Source of the DNA: Alcanivoracaceae bacterium
GTDB lineage: Bacteria; Pseudomonadota; Gammaproteobacteria; Pseudomonadales; Alcanivoracaceae
Reading direction: 5' to 3'
DNA: 64,000 nt
Assembly (NCBI GenBank): GCA_029212745.1
Contig: JARGOL010000017.1
Location: 1-64,000, forward strand
Below the pieces are notes generated by a model. The model had not been told where the DNA came from. It ran no database searches and saw only the letters and a list, made by a program, of their open reading frames with translations. The translations under genes and the position numbers were made by a program. The number at the start of each line of letters is the position of its first letter. Position 1 is the stretch's first letter. Positions 26,332-36,413 of this stretch are shown one piece after another.

Positions 26332-26356
26332 ATACCTGACTAAAACAGTCAAGTTT
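26332..26356 (-). promoter_or_regulatory. IscR type 1 binding site upstream of erpA
   Basis: The minus strand matches the 25-base IscR type 1 consensus ATASYYGACTRWWWYAGTCRRSTAT at 24 positions; only the second base differs. Its core is the palindromic GACTGTTTTAGTC. It overlaps a TTGACT that could serve as a -35 element. IscR with a 2Fe-2S cluster represses such sites in E. coli, including the one at erpA. Confidence 0.8.
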
Positions 26357-26366
26357 AAGGCGTCGG

Positions 26367-26783
26367 CTATTTCTTGCCCTCGCCGGCGTCGTCCTTGTCT
26401 TTCGGGGCCGGCAGATGGCGCTGTTCATCCTGGCGCACCAGCTTGCCGTTGACACGGGCCCCCATGATCATCTCGATCAGGGTGTAGTAGACATTGCCTT
26501 CCACCACCGCCTTCTCGGCCAGCTCCAGGTGCTCGGTGGCGTGGACATCGCCTTCCACACGGCCGTTGACCACCACCTTGTTGACCCGGATCTCGCCTTT
26601 GACGCAACCGCTTTCACCAATGGTCAGGCGGCCGTCGCCGTTGGCCACCGAAATATTGCCCTCCACGGTACCCAGCACATGCAGGCCGCCGGAGAAGGCG
26701 ATGTCGCCCTTGATCTCCGCGCTCGGTGCAATCAGGGTGTGGTCCGCGTAGTTCTGCTTCTCTTTTTTATCCCGCCCAAGCAC
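26367..26783 (-). CDS. Bactofilin
   Basis: A 138-residue polymer-forming cytoskeletal protein. The core (about residues 15-115) is a beta-helix of repeating turns with alternating hydrophobic and Gly residues, such as GGLHVLGTVEGNISV and VNGRVEGDVHATEHL. A charged tail rich in Lys and Asp follows. It starts at a GTG (26783) with GGAGAG upstream, and its first 17 bases overlap the DUF6776 gene. Bactofilins scaffold cell-shape and envelope enzymes. The order erpA-bactofilin-DUF6776-argC is the Pseudomonas order. Confidence 0.93.
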   Translation of the reverse strand: MLGRDKKEKQNYADHTLIAPSAEIKGDIAFSGGLHVLGTVEGNISVANGDGRLTIGESGCVKGEIRVNKVVVNGRVEGDVHATEHLELAEKAVVEGNVYYTLIEMIMGARVNGKLVRQDEQRHLPAPKDKDDAGEGKK

Positions 26784-27522
26784 TGCCTCTCTCCTGTAAC
26801 TGCCAGATAAAATTACGTTCCGACGTCTGCTGTCGCCCAGACGTGCTGGTCGCTTCTATAGTGACCTGTTCGGGCACCACGTCAAACGGTAATGACAGGC
26901 GCCCGGTGAGCTCCTGGAAATAGCGAAAACGGAAACTGGTCTCACTACCCTGGGCCAGCAGCTCGCTGGCATTGAGCGTCACCATCTCTTCTCCCTGGCG
27001 CCCGGACAGTGTCAGGCTGACACCACCGCGCAGGTAGCGCCGGTTGTCACCGACCTGGGTCAGCACCAGCCGGTAGGTATATACGCCCGGCTCAGCCGTG
27101 GTGCCAAGATCGAGCCGTTCGATACGCAGGCCCTCGTCTCCGGCGCCGGGCGACATGACGTTCTTGTAGAACGCCACCGCCTCTTCAAGTTCCGCAATCT
27201 GGCCACGCAGGTCCTTGATCTCTGCGCGGACCTTCTCCTGCGCCTGCTGCGCCACTTCGGTACCGGTCCGGTGCAGCGCCAGTTCCTCGCGCGCCATTTT
27301 CAGTTCGCGCTCCAGTTCCACCACGCTGGCGCGCAGGCTTTCCTGCTCCACCACATTGCTGGTCTGGCGATGCATGGAAAACAGGTGCCCGCCAATGAAC
27401 GCGCCTACCAGGCCGAGCAGCACAAACAACGTGACATAGACGCGGGTCCGGCGGCGCTTGCGCAGGTTAACCGGCTCCAGTGCCATTTCCTCCAGGGAGG
27501 ACTTTCTGCGTTTTGTGGCCAT
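26767..27522 (-). CDS. DUF6776-family membrane-anchored coiled-coil protein
   Basis: A 251-residue protein with a basic N-terminus (RKRRRTR, about 21-27), one transmembrane helix (about 28-46), a coiled coil (about 55-115) and a C-terminal beta-rich domain. This is the family found between bactofilin and argC in Pseudomonas (PA0663 type). It starts from an ATG at 27522 and overlaps the bactofilin gene by 17 bases, so the two are coupled. A role in tethering the bactofilin polymer to the membrane is plausible but inferred from gene order and topology. Confidence 0.8.
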   Translation of the reverse strand: MATKRRKSSLEEMALEPVNLRKRRRTRVYVTLFVLLGLVGAFIGGHLFSMHRQTSNVVEQESLRASVVELERELKMAREELALHRTGTEVAQQAQEKVRAEIKDLRGQIAELEEAVAFYKNVMSPGAGDEGLRIERLDLGTTAEPGVYTYRLVLTQVGDNRRYLRGGVSLTLSGRQGEEMVTLNASELLAQGSETSFRFRYFQELTGRLSLPFDVVPEQVTIEATSTSGRQQTSERNFIWQLQERGSAWAG

Positions 27523-27555
27523 CTGTTTTACCGGTTCATGTCCAGGGTGATGCCA

Positions 27556-28614
27556 TCACGGCAGCAGGGCGGCCGCTTCCAGGCCGGCCGTCTCGGAAAA
27601 GCCAAACATGATATTCATGTTCTGGATGGCCTGCCCGGCCGCCCCCTTGGCCAGGTTGTCGATCACCGAAAGCACGATGAGCGTATCGCCATCCTCGGGC
27701 CTGTGCAGTGCAATGCGACACATATTTGCGCCTTTGACGAAACGGGTCTCCGGATGCGAGCCGGCCGGCATCACGTCGACAAAGGGCTCTGCCTCGTAGC
27801 GTTTCTCCAGTGCGGCCTGCATGGCATCCAGGGCCGGGGCATCTGCCTTGACGGTGCTGTACAGCGTGGCATGAATGCCACGCACCATGGGCAGCAGGTG
27901 CGGCACAAATGTCACGCCCACATCGGTGCCGGCAATGTCGCCCAGGGACTGGCGAATCTCGGGCAGGTGACGGTGCCCGGAGGCGCCGTAGGCCTTGAAG
28001 CTGCCGGACGCTTCCGCCAGCAGCATGGGCACCTTGGCCTGGCGACCGGCACCACTGACACCGGAAGCACAGCTGGCAATCAGGCCGGACGTCTCCACCC
28101 AGCCACTTTCCAGCAGCGGCAGGTAACCGAGCTGGATCGCCGTGGGGTAACAACCGGGGCACGCCACCAGCCGCGCATCACGGATGGCATCGCGGTTCAT
28201 TTCCGGCAATCCGTAGACGGCTTCCCGGAGCAGCTCTGGTGCCACATGGGGCTCGCCGTACCACTGGCTCCAGATATCGGCATCACGCAGGCGAAAATCC
28301 GCCGACAGGTCGATCACCCGGGCGCCGGCCGCCAGCAACGCCGGCATCATGCGCATGGCCACGTTGTGGGGGGTGGCAAAGAACACCACATCACAGGCGG
28401 CCAGACGGTCGACATCCGGCGTCGTGAAATGCAACTCCAGGTGACCGCGCAGGTTCGGGTACATGTCAGACACGGCAACACCTTCCTCGCTGCGCGAGGT
28501 GATAGCCACGACTTCAGCGTGGGGATGGCCCACCAGGAAGCGCAGCAGTTCAGCGCCGGTATAACCGGTACCGCCGACGATACCGACACGAAGCTTGTCG
28601 GGTGCCTGTGACAT
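27556..28614 (-). CDS. argC: N-acetyl-gamma-glutamyl-phosphate reductase
   Basis: Third step of arginine synthesis: NADPH reduction of N-acetylglutamyl phosphate to the semialdehyde. The 352-residue protein has the Rossmann motif [16 protein letters not shown] at the N-terminus and the catalytic-cysteine motif ACPGCYPTA near residue 155. The ATG at 28614 has GAGGAG upstream. It leads the minus-strand cluster argC-DUF6776-bactofilin-erpA, with 33 bases to the next gene. Confidence 0.97.
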   Translation of the reverse strand: MSQAPDKLRVGIVGGTGYTGAELLRFLVGHPHAEVVAITSRSEEGVAVSDMYPNLRGHLELHFTTPDVDRLAACDVVFFATPHNVAMRMMPALLAAGARVIDLSADFRLRDADIWSQWYGEPHVAPELLREAVYGLPEMNRDAIRDARLVACPGCYPTAIQLGYLPLLESGWVETSGLIASCASGVSGAGRQAKVPMLLAEASGSFKAYGASGHRHLPEIRQSLGDIAGTDVGVTFVPHLLPMVRGIHATLYSTVKADAPALDAMQAALEKRYEAEPFVDVMPAGSHPETRFVKGANMCRIALHRPEDGDTLIVLSVIDNLAKGAAGQAIQNMNIMFGFSETAGLEAAALLP

Positions 28615-28697
28615 GTGACTCTCCTCGGGTAAAAACCGCCCTGAAAGCGGGCCATGATAGAAAGCCCGTCGGGCAGCTGCAATGAAAACCGCGGCGA

Positions 28698-30152
28698 CTA
28701 GCCCGCCTCGGCGGTCTTCTTCTGTCCTTTCGGGGCCGCTGTTTCCGCACCTTCCACCGGCAGTGCGCGCCCTTCTGCAAGGGCATGGGCCAGCGAATCG
28801 AACACCGGTGTCGGGTGCACCAGCTTGGCCACCGCGGTGGCGATGAATGCCGCCGCCATCAGCGACAGCAGCATCTCATGGTGGTTACCGGTGAGCTCCA
28901 TGACAATGACAAAGGCCGTGATCGGCCGCTGGGTGACACCGGCCAGGAACGCCGCCATGCCCACCAGGGTGACGCCCACCACGGAGGTATCCTGGAACAG
29001 GTGGCCCATGAAGGCACCAATCCCGGCACCGGTGGCCAGGCTGGGCGAAAACAGGCCGCCGGGCACGCCGGTGAAGTAGGTCAGCAACGTACTTGCCATC
29101 TTGGCCAGCGGAAACAGCAGGCCCGGTTCGTCCTTCTGCTCGATCAGCGCGCGGGCCTCGTCATACCCGGAGCCAAAGGTGATACCACCAGAGAGAAACC
29201 CGATCAGGGCCACCAGCAGGCCGCAGGCCAGCGCCACCCGGTAGGGATGCTTGCGCACCTGCGGCGCCAGCATCAGACTGCCGCGCATCAACAGCCATAC
29301 GAACAGGCCGCCCAGCAAGCCGCACAGCACCGCTGTGGCGATGATCTGCAGCCAGTAATCAATCAGGATCAACTGCGGCTCCGGCTGGCCGAAGAAACTG
29401 TAGTGACCGGCCATCGCCAGCACCACCACACCGGAGAGGATAATGGCCACGATCAGGGTACCGGTGGTGCGCTGCTCGAACGACTGCGACAGCTCCTCAA
29501 TGGCAAACACCACCCCGGCCAGCGGAGCATTGAACGCCGCCGACACACCCGCTGCGCCGCCGGCGACAATCAGGGCGTTGTCGACGTACTTGTCCTCCAG
29601 TCGCCCCCAGCGGCCCACCTGGTGCATCAGCGCCGCACCGATATGCACGCTCGGGCCCTCCCGGCCCAGCGAGCCACCGCACATGAGGCCGAAACAGGTC
29701 AGGGCAAATTTGGCCAGCACCACACGGATCGACAGGAAGGTGGGCCGCAACCACTTGTAGCGCTGTTTCAGCACCACCAGCACCTGGGGGATACCGGAGC
29801 CGCGCGCCGCCGGGCTGGAGTGGTTCATCAGCCAGACAATCATCACCAGGCCCAGCGGCGTCACCACCAATGGCGCGTAGACATTCCACTCGCGCAGCAG
29901 ATCGAACTGGTGGGCGGAGAAGTCAGCGGCCCAGGCGAACAGCTGCACCACCACACCAACCAGAATCGCACCCACCCAGAACACCGCACGCAGTTTCCAG
30001 TCGTTCAGCGTGCCCAGCTGGCGCCTGCTCAGGCGCCGGGTACGGAACAGGTAGTAGCGCAACAGGCGCGTGGTGCGTGGCGGTTTCTGCACAGCGGCTC
30101 CGGCCGGATGAAAGGGCCGCACAGGAGCGACCTGATTGAAACACCGGCACAC
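28698..30152 (-). CDS. ClC-family chloride channel or H+/Cl- exchanger
   Basis: A 484-residue inner-membrane transporter with the ClC selectivity motifs [16 protein letters not shown] (with the gating Glu) and [15 protein letters not shown], and about 16 hydrophobic stretches. The gating Glu suggests proton-coupled exchange as in ClcA. The open frame begins at a GTG (30152); a later start before the first membrane helix is possible because the first 40 residues are poorly conserved in type. It is divergent from hemJ. A role in acid tolerance or osmotic balance is typical but inferred. Confidence 0.9.
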   Translation of the reverse strand: MCRCFNQVAPVRPFHPAGAAVQKPPRTTRLLRYYLFRTRRLSRRQLGTLNDWKLRAVFWVGAILVGVVVQLFAWAADFSAHQFDLLREWNVYAPLVVTPLGLVMIVWLMNHSSPAARGSGIPQVLVVLKQRYKWLRPTFLSIRVVLAKFALTCFGLMCGGSLGREGPSVHIGAALMHQVGRWGRLEDKYVDNALIVAGGAAGVSAAFNAPLAGVVFAIEELSQSFEQRTTGTLIVAIILSGVVVLAMAGHYSFFGQPEPQLILIDYWLQIIATAVLCGLLGGLFVWLLMRGSLMLAPQVRKHPYRVALACGLLVALIGFLSGGITFGSGYDEARALIEQKDEPGLLFPLAKMASTLLTYFTGVPGGLFSPSLATGAGIGAFMGHLFQDTSVVGVTLVGMAAFLAGVTQRPITAFVIVMELTGNHHEMLLSLMAAAFIATAVAKLVHPTPVFDSLAHALAEGRALPVEGAETAAPKGQKKTAEAG

Positions 30153-30286
30153 GCGAACGGTGCGCCAGAAGCCACAGTATAGCGCATGCCGGCACGCTTC
30201 CGAAGGGCAGGACGGGTAGTCACCGCCTGCACTGCGGTTTCACCCCCGGCCTTGCTATGATTGGCGCCTGCACAAAGGAGCATTGA

Positions 30287-30727
30287 ATGGACGGTACCAC
30301 CTTTGCCTGGGTCAAGGCGTTCCACCTGATTGCGGTGATCACCTGGTTTGCGGCCCTGTTCTACCTGCCGCGCCTGTTCGTCTACCACGCCATGGCCGAA
30401 GACAGCATCAGCCGCGAGCGCTTCAAGGTGATGGAGCGCAAGCTCTACCGGGGCATCATGACACCGTCGATGATCGTCACCCTGGTGCTGGGCCTGTGGA
30501 TGCTGGTGGACAAGTGGTCGGTGCTCTACCAGCAGGCCGGCTGGATGCATGCCAAGCTGTTCCTGGTGGTTTTGCTGATTGGCTACCACCACATGTGCCT
30601 GGCATTCATGAAGAAGTTCGCCAACGACGCCAACACCCGCAGCCATGTGTTCTATCGCTGGTTCAATGAAGTACCGGTGCTGTTCCTGGTCGCCATTGTC
30701 ATCCTGGTAATCGTGCGTCCTTTCTGA
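30287..30727 (+). CDS. hemJ: Protoporphyrinogen IX oxidase HemJ
   Basis: Membrane enzyme that converts protoporphyrinogen IX to protoporphyrin IX, the penultimate step of haem synthesis. The 146-residue protein has four membrane helices and the conserved KAFHLIAVITWFAALFYLPR start with a key His, plus YHHMCLAFMKKF later. AAAGGAG lies 6 bases upstream of the ATG. hemJ also sits near argC in Pseudomonas. It is followed after 29 bases by thiD, then thiE and hemL, so porphyrin and thiamine genes share this strand. Confidence 0.93.
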   Translation: MDGTTFAWVKAFHLIAVITWFAALFYLPRLFVYHAMAEDSISRERFKVMERKLYRGIMTPSMIVTLVLGLWMLVDKWSVLYQQAGWMHAKLFLVVLLIGYHHMCLAFMKKFANDANTRSHVFYRWFNEVPVLFLVAIVILVIVRPF

Positions 30728-30756
30728 ACGCCGCCACTGACATCACGGAGGTTCCC

Positions 30757-31539
30757 GTGCCCGACAGCAATACGCCCACGCGCCCGAACGTGCTGGTCAT
30801 CGCCGGCCACGATCCATCCGGCGGTGCCGGCATCCATGCCGACATCGAAGCCGTGCATGCCATGGGCGCCCATCCCTGCACCCTTATCACCGGCCTGACA
30901 GTCCAGAACAGCATCAACGTCACCGGCTTCCAGCTCACTGATACCACCCTGCTGGAACAACAGGCGGATGCGCTGCTGGATGACCTGTCCTTCGCTGCGG
31001 TGAAGATCGGCATGACCGGCAGTGCTGCCATCATCGACATGGTGGCCCGCCTGCTTGACCGCCTGCCCGGCGTGCCGGTGGTACTGGACCCGGTGCTCGC
31101 CGCCGAAGCCGGCGGCAGCCTGGGCGAGGACACAGTGCCCCGGGCACTGTTGCAGCAGCTGTTCCCCAAAGCCGCCCTGGTCACGCCCAACCTGCCGGAA
31201 GCGCAGGCACTGGCCGGCGCCGAGACCATCGATGCCTGTGGCGAGGCACTGCTGGACGCCGGCGCCCTGTCAGTGCTGGTGACCGGCACCCACGACAACA
31301 CACCCTCGGTGCACAACCACCTGTTCATGCGCTCGGGTACCCGACGCTGGGAAACCGCGCGCCTGCCCGGCAGTTTTCATGGCTCCGGCTGCACCCTGGC
31401 AAGCGCCTGCGCGGCACGCCTGGCATTTGGTGACAGCCTCGAGCAGGCGGTGGACCATGCCCAGGCCTGGGTAGCAAAGGCGCTGGAACAGGCCTGGCAG
31501 CCCGGGCGCGGCCAGCTGGTGCCGCTGCGCAATGGCTGA
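30757..31539 (+). CDS. thiD: Hydroxymethylpyrimidine/phosphomethylpyrimidine kinase
   Basis: Phosphorylates HMP and HMP-phosphate to HMP-pyrophosphate for thiamine synthesis. The 260-residue ribokinase-fold protein begins with VLVIAGHDPSGGAGIHAD, and the C-terminal anion-hole motif appears as FHGSGCTLASA. The start is a GTG at 30757 with CGGAGG 5 bases upstream. It overlaps thiE by 8 bases. No TPP riboswitch is visible; the gap to hemJ is only 29 bases. Confidence 0.96.
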   Translation: MPDSNTPTRPNVLVIAGHDPSGGAGIHADIEAVHAMGAHPCTLITGLTVQNSINVTGFQLTDTTLLEQQADALLDDLSFAAVKIGMTGSAAIIDMVARLLDRLPGVPVVLDPVLAAEAGGSLGEDTVPRALLQQLFPKAALVTPNLPEAQALAGAETIDACGEALLDAGALSVLVTGTHDNTPSVHNHLFMRSGTRRWETARLPGSFHGSGCTLASACAARLAFGDSLEQAVDHAQAWVAKALEQAWQPGRGQLVPLRNG

Positions 31540-32158
31540 CCATCCGGTGCGCGGCCTGTATGCCATCACCGACCCGTCACTGCTCGCGGACGGGCGGCTG
31601 GAAACAGCCGTGGCGGCCGCGCTGGCCGGCGGCGCACGGCTGGTGCAGTACCGGGACAAGCCCGCCAGCGCGTCCCGGCGGCTGCAACGTGCCACTGCCC
31701 TGCGCCGGCTTTGCGAGGCGCACGGGGCAAGGCTGCTGGTCAACGATGACGTGGCGCTGGCCATGGACGCCGGCGCCCATGGCGTCCATCTGGGCCAGTC
31801 TGACGGCGATGTCCGCCAGGCCCGCGCACAGCTGGGAGCGGACGCCATCATCGGAGTCACCTGCCACGCTGACCCGGCTCTGGCACAGGCGGCAGTGGCC
31901 GCCGGCGCCAGCTATGTGGCCTTCGGCCGTTTTTTCCCCTCGCACACCAAGCCGCAGGCGCCGTCGGCGCCGGCCAGCGTGCTGGGCCATGACCTGCCGG
32001 TTCCGAAGGTGGCAATCGGTGGCATCACGCCGGATAATGCGCGGCAACTGATTCGCGCCGGCGCGTCCGCCCTGGCCGTTATCCACGCACTGTTTGCCAG
32101 TGACGATATTGAAGCCACGGCGCGGCGCTTTGCCCGACTTTTCCCGGAGGATCCATGA
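31532..32158 (+). CDS. thiE: Thiamine-phosphate synthase
   Basis: Joins HMP-pyrophosphate to the thiazole phosphate to form thiamine phosphate. The 208-residue TIM-barrel protein has [32 protein letters not shown] and [10 protein letters not shown] near the C-terminus, the family's substrate and Mg-binding segments. It overlaps thiD by 8 bases and hemL by 4 (ATGA), so thiD-thiE-hemL are translationally coupled. The same three genes are adjacent in Pseudomonas. Confidence 0.96.
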   Translation: MADHPVRGLYAITDPSLLADGRLETAVAAALAGGARLVQYRDKPASASRRLQRATALRRLCEAHGARLLVNDDVALAMDAGAHGVHLGQSDGDVRQARAQLGADAIIGVTCHADPALAQAAVAAGASYVAFGRFFPSHTKPQAPSAPASVLGHDLPVPKVAIGGITPDNARQLIRAGASALAVIHALFASDDIEATARRFARLFPEDP

Positions 32159-33441
32159 GCCGCAAGCATTCCAGTCAATTGTTCCGTAAGGCCCAGCAAC
32201 GCATTCCCGGCGGCGTCAACTCGCCGGTGCGCGCGTTCAAGGGTGTCGGCGGTGACCCGGTCTTCTTCCACCGTGGCGAGGGCCCGTTCCTGTTCGATGA
32301 GGACGACAACCGCTACCTCGATTATGTCGGCTCCTGGGGCCCGCTGATCCTGGGTCACTGCGACCCGGATGTCATCGCCGCCGTGGAGAAAGCGATCCAG
32401 GATGGCCTCAGCTTTGGCGCACCCACTGCCATCGAAATCGACATGGCCGACAAGGTCTGCGAGCTGGTGCCGTCCATGGACCAGGTGCGCATGGTCAGCT
32501 CCGGCACCGAAGCCACAATGAGTGCCATCCGCCTGGCCCGGGGCTTTACCGGGCGCGACAAGATCATCAAGTTCGAGGGCTGTTACCACGGCCACGCCGA
32601 CAGCCTGCTGGTCAAGGCCGGCTCCGGCGCCCTGACCCTGGGCGTGCCCAATTCACCGGGCGTCCCGGCCAGCGTGGCCGAGCACACCCTGACGCTGGAG
32701 TACAACAACGCCGCCCAGGTGGAGGAAGTATTTGCGCAGATGGGTGAGCAGATTGCCTGCATCATCGTCGAGCCGGTGGCCGGCAACATGAACTGCATTC
32801 CACCGGTGCCTGGCTTCCTCGAGGCGCTGCGCAAGTGCTGCGATGAACACGGTGCCGTGCTGATCTTCGACGAAGTGATGACCGGCTTCCGGGTGGCCTT
32901 GGGTGGCGCCCAGGCGCTGTATGAAGTGACCCCGGACCTGACCACACTGGGCAAGGTGATTGGCGGTGGTATGCCGGTGGGCGCCTTCGGTGGCAAGAAG
33001 GAAATCATGGCGCACCTGGCACCGCTGGGGCCGGTGTACCAGGCCGGCACGCTGTCCGGTAACCCGGTGGCCATGGCGGCCGGCCTGAAGACGCTGGAGA
33101 AGATCAGCACGGCGGGCGTATTCGAGACGCTGGCCGCGCGCACGGAGCGCCTGGTTCGCGGCCTCACTGACGCCGCCCATGCCAACGGCATTGCCTTTAC
33201 CACCAACCACGCCGGCGGCATGTTCGGGTTCTTTTTCACCGACCAGACCCAGGTCACGCGCTTCGCCCAGTCCGCTGCCTGTGACCAGGAGCGCTTCCGC
33301 CAGTTCTACCACCTGATGCTGGACGCCGGCGTCTACCTCGCCCCCAGCGCGTTCGAAGCCGGGTTCGTCTCCATCACCCATACAGAGGCGGATATCGACA
33401 GTACGGTGGATGCGGCACGGGCCGCGTTTGCGCGCCTGTAA
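32155..33441 (+). CDS. hemL: Glutamate-1-semialdehyde 2,1-aminomutase
   Basis: PLP enzyme that makes 5-aminolevulinate, the first committed tetrapyrrole precursor. The 428-residue class III aminotransferase-fold protein has [13 protein letters not shown] at the start, [14 protein letters not shown] in the cofactor-binding region and [18 protein letters not shown] containing the PLP Lys. It overlaps thiE by 4 bases. With hemJ just upstream, early and late haem steps are encoded in the same short segment. Confidence 0.97.
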   Translation: MSRKHSSQLFRKAQQRIPGGVNSPVRAFKGVGGDPVFFHRGEGPFLFDEDDNRYLDYVGSWGPLILGHCDPDVIAAVEKAIQDGLSFGAPTAIEIDMADKVCELVPSMDQVRMVSSGTEATMSAIRLARGFTGRDKIIKFEGCYHGHADSLLVKAGSGALTLGVPNSPGVPASVAEHTLTLEYNNAAQVEEVFAQMGEQIACIIVEPVAGNMNCIPPVPGFLEALRKCCDEHGAVLIFDEVMTGFRVALGGAQALYEVTPDLTTLGKVIGGGMPVGAFGGKKEIMAHLAPLGPVYQAGTLSGNPVAMAAGLKTLEKISTAGVFETLAARTERLVRGLTDAAHANGIAFTTNHAGGMFGFFFTDQTQVTRFAQSAACDQERFRQFYHLMLDAGVYLAPSAFEAGFVSITHTEADIDSTVDAARAAFARL

Positions 33442-33450
33442 CACGGTGCG

Positions 33451-33566
33451 CTAGAGCAACTTTTCGCGCAAGGTGGCGGCGTTGTAGCCCTTGATGACGT
33501 CGCTGCCGCCGATCAGGAAGGTGGGCACACCGCGAATGCCAGCAGGATGATGAAAATGCCTTTCAC
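33451..33566 (-). pseudogene. Decayed thioredoxin-fold (glutaredoxin-like) gene with internal deletion and frameshift
   Basis: A GTG at 33566 forms a GTGA overlap with the TPR gene stop and has AAGGAG 7 bases upstream. It opens MKGIFIILLAF... and stops after about 17 codons. Shifted by one frame, the next bases encode GIRGVPTFLIGGSDVIKGY...LREKLL, which looks like the C-terminal end of a glutaredoxin-type protein (cis-Pro in GVPTF) and ends at 33451. The Cys-x-x-Cys half is missing. The simplest reading is an originally intact third gene of the mrcB operon that lost its middle. It could instead be a chance match, since only about 30 residues remain. Confidence 0.5.
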
Positions 33567-34009
33567 TGGCGCGCTCCTTTCTGGGCCACCCGGGCTTCAC
33601 GGCGGGCCAGTGCAACGCAATCCGGGTCGTCGCTGCGTGCACACGCAGTCGCCACCAGCTGCCACAGGGCGGCGCGGTAGGCGCCGGTGGGCGGGGCAAA
33701 GCGCAGCGCCTTGCGAGCCAGGCCTTCGGCAGCACGGGGCTGGTCCTCACGCAGACGCAGCTCAGCCAGCTCGCGATACAGCCAGGAAGAATCAGGCACC
33801 AGCGTAACGGCACGTTCGAGCAACCGGCCCGCGGCCGCCAGCTCGCCCTGCTCACGGGCCACCACGGCCTGGCGCCAGAGGCTCTCCGACGGCGAGCCCA
33901 GCAGCGGATCACCGGCAGGCACATCCACCGGCGCCTGTACCACCGGTGCGCTGCTGCACGCCGCCAGCCAGGCCACCACCAGTGTCAGTCGAACAATCCG
34001 CGAAACCAC
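33563..34009 (-). CDS. Small TPR-like lipoprotein
   Basis: A 148-residue exported protein with a lipobox (LAACS, Cys near residue 18) and two TPR-like helical repeats (about 45-110). It starts at a GTG (34009) inside the end of mrcB, a 25-base overlap that implies co-translation with the penicillin-binding protein. By position it may be an outer-membrane partner of peptidoglycan synthesis, as LpoB is for PBP1b in enterics, but there is no sequence resemblance to LpoB. Confidence 0.75.
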   Translation of the reverse strand: MVSRIVRLTLVVAWLAACSSAPVVQAPVDVPAGDPLLGSPSESLWRQAVVAREQGELAAAGRLLERAVTLVPDSSWLYRELAELRLREDQPRAAEGLARKALRFAPPTGAYRAALWQLVATACARSDDPDCVALARREARVAQKGARQ

Positions 34010-36315
34010 TTGAACACTCCCTGCTGCATGGCATCAACGGTACCACAGCTACTGCGTTCCCGAGGCCGGTAGGCGTCACGGACGGGGTACTCGCGGGCGC
34101 CATCACAGCCCTTGCCGCTGAGGCGTTTGCCATCCGCATCGAGCCAGGTCATGGAGACACCGGCGGGCGGTGCCAGCACCAGCGGCCGGCGTGACAGCTC
34201 CGCCATCAGGTCGGTCCAGATGGGCAGCGGACCCGAGGCGCCGGAGACGCGGGTTTCACTGTTGTCATCCGCACCCAGCCAGACCACGGCCAGGCGATCG
34301 CCACTGAAACCGGCGAACCAGGCATCACGGTTGCCGTCACTGGTGCCGGTCTTGCCAGCCACCACCATGTCCGCCGGCAACTGGCGCAGGGCAGATTGCC
34401 CGGTGCCACGCAGGACCACCTGGCGCAGGGACCACTGCATCAGGAACCCTTCCGCCTCATCCACCACCTGCTCCGGGTTGACCGGATAACGGCCCAGAGG
34501 CTGACCGTCCTTGTCGAGGATATCGGTGATCGCCCGCAGGGGAGTGCGGAAACCGCCGGTGGCCAGGGTCTGGTACATGACCGCCACTTCAAACGGGCTC
34601 AACGCCAGACTGCCCAGCATGACACTGGGGTACGGCGGGATGTCCCGCTGAACACCGAGGCGTTGCAACGCCTCAAGCACCGATGCCAGCCCCACATCCA
34701 GGCCCACCCGGGCGATGGCCTGGTTACGCGACATGGCCAGCGCATCCACCAGCGGCATGCTGCCGCGTGATTCACCGTCGTAGTTCTGCGGCCGCCACAC
34801 CTGGCCGTCTTCCATGCGCACTTCCACCGCGCCGTCCACCACACGCGTGGCCAGCGTGCGGCCGGATTCCAGCGCCGCCAGCACCACCGCCGGCTTGGCC
34901 AGGGAACCGATCGGCCGAACCGCATCCAGCGCGCGGTTGAAACCCGCGCGGCGCGCCTGGCGATCACCCACCAGCGCCAGCACATCGCCCTGGTGGGGCG
35001 CCGTCACCACCACTGCACCGTTGAGGCTGTCACGGTTTTTCAGGTGCCGCGCCAGCGCCGCCTCTGCCGCATACTGGCTGAGCACATCGAGGGTGGAGTG
35101 AATCTGCAGGCCCTCACTGGACAGCACCTCTTCCGGATAATCGCGGGCCAATTGTCGCCGCACCAGATCCACAAACGCCGGGAACGCGTACAGGGCGGCA
35201 CTGCCGCGCGGAACCACATCCAGACTGCGCCCGCGCGCGGCAGCCATGGCCGCACCATCAAGCAGGCCCTGCTCATAGGCGGCAAACAGCACCGTGTCGC
35301 GGCGCTTCAGGGCGCGTTCGGTATGCCGGCGCGGATCATAGTAGCTGGGCCCCTTGAGCAGACCCACCAGCATGGCCATCTGGTGCGGCTGCAGCTCTTC
35401 CAGCGGCCGGCCGAAATAAAAGCGCGCCGCCAGCCCGACACCATGAATGGCCCGGGCACCGTTCTGCCCCAGGTACACCTCATTGAGGTACGCCTCGAGA
35501 ATGTCCTCCTTGCTGTAATGCAGCTCCAGCAGCAGGGCCATGGGGATTTCCACCAGCTTGCGCGCCAGCGTGCGCTCCCGGGTGAGCCAGAAATTCTTTA
35601 CCAGTTGCTGTGTCAGGGTGGAGCCACCCTGCTGCAGGCGGCCGGCCTTGAGGTTGGCCATCATCGCCCGGGCAAGCCCGCGCAGGGAAATGCCGTGATG
35701 TTCATGGAACGCCCGGTCTTCCGTGGCCAGCAGCATGCCGATGAACAGCGGCGGTACGTCGTCGAGGCGTACCAGCACGCGATCCTCATGATGCCGGGGA
35801 TGAATGCTGCCAATCTGTACCGGTTCCAGCCGGGCAACGATCTGCTTATCCGGCTGACGACTGTCGACCACGCTTTGCAGGCGGTTGTCACGCAATTCCA
35901 GGGACAGCAAACGGGCCGGCTCACCGCCGTCACTGTCACTGAATCCACGGGTATGCAGCAACAGCCGGCTGGACTGCAGGGCATAGCTGCCCGGTGCGGC
36001 GGCACGACCATCCTGGCGATACCGCATCAGGCCAAGCAACCGGGTCAGGTGGTCACGGGACAGCTGACGGCCCTGGTACAGCTCCACCGGCCGGGCATAG
36101 ACGCGCGCCGGCAGTTGCCACTGGTGACTGTCGAAACGCTTCTGTACCCAGGCATCGAGGAAAGCGGTGGCCACACCGGCGACCACCAGCAACACCAGCG
36201 ACAGCTGGCCAATAAAACGCCAGCTCCACCAGCGTCGCACCGGCGGTTGGCGCAACGCGGCCTTCTTCGGCGCCCGTTTGGGGCGTTTTGCGGATGATTT
36301 CTTTCTGGCAGGCAT
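33985..36315 (-). CDS. mrcB: Penicillin-binding protein 1B
   Basis: Bifunctional peptidoglycan synthase that polymerises glycan strands and cross-links peptides at the inner membrane. The 776-residue protein has a basic cytoplasmic tail, one membrane helix (about 33-52), and a UB2H-like region (about 60-150). The glycosyltransferase domain has ATEDRAFHEHHG and GGSTLTQQLVKN. The transpeptidase domain has SLAK (nucleophile Ser), SRN and KTGTS. An ATG at 36315 starts it, and it is divergent from the sugar kinase gene. The TPR lipoprotein and the decayed gene follow it on the same strand. Confidence 0.96.
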   Translation of the reverse strand: MPARKKSSAKRPKRAPKKAALRQPPVRRWWSWRFIGQLSLVLLVVAGVATAFLDAWVQKRFDSHQWQLPARVYARPVELYQGRQLSRDHLTRLLGLMRYRQDGRAAAPGSYALQSSRLLLHTRGFSDSDGGEPARLLSLELRDNRLQSVVDSRQPDKQIVARLEPVQIGSIHPRHHEDRVLVRLDDVPPLFIGMLLATEDRAFHEHHGISLRGLARAMMANLKAGRLQQGGSTLTQQLVKNFWLTRERTLARKLVEIPMALLLELHYSKEDILEAYLNEVYLGQNGARAIHGVGLAARFYFGRPLEELQPHQMAMLVGLLKGPSYYDPRRHTERALKRRDTVLFAAYEQGLLDGAAMAAARGRSLDVVPRGSAALYAFPAFVDLVRRQLARDYPEEVLSSEGLQIHSTLDVLSQYAAEAALARHLKNRDSLNGAVVVTAPHQGDVLALVGDRQARRAGFNRALDAVRPIGSLAKPAVVLAALESGRTLATRVVDGAVEVRMEDGQVWRPQNYDGESRGSMPLVDALAMSRNQAIARVGLDVGLASVLEALQRLGVQRDIPPYPSVMLGSLALSPFEVAVMYQTLATGGFRTPLRAITDILDKDGQPLGRYPVNPEQVVDEAEGFLMQWSLRQVVLRGTGQSALRQLPADMVVAGKTGTSDGNRDAWFAGFSGDRLAVVWLGADDNSETRVSGASGPLPIWTDLMAELSRRPLVLAPPAGVSMTWLDADGKRLSGKGCDGAREYPVRDAYRPRERSSCGTVDAMQQGVFKWFRGLFD

Positions 36316-36413
36316 GGCGCGCAGTCTATCAGCTTTTGTCGTGGGCGGGCGCCGGCGCGCTGTGGTTCACGCAGCCGTCGCAACGGTCCGGGCACTGTTC
36401 CCGGGCGCCCGGT

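Noticed and set aside
30728-30756. A TPP riboswitch before thiD
   Set aside because: Only 29 bases separate hemJ and thiD, too short for a THI element, and no riboswitch motif is present upstream of hemJ.
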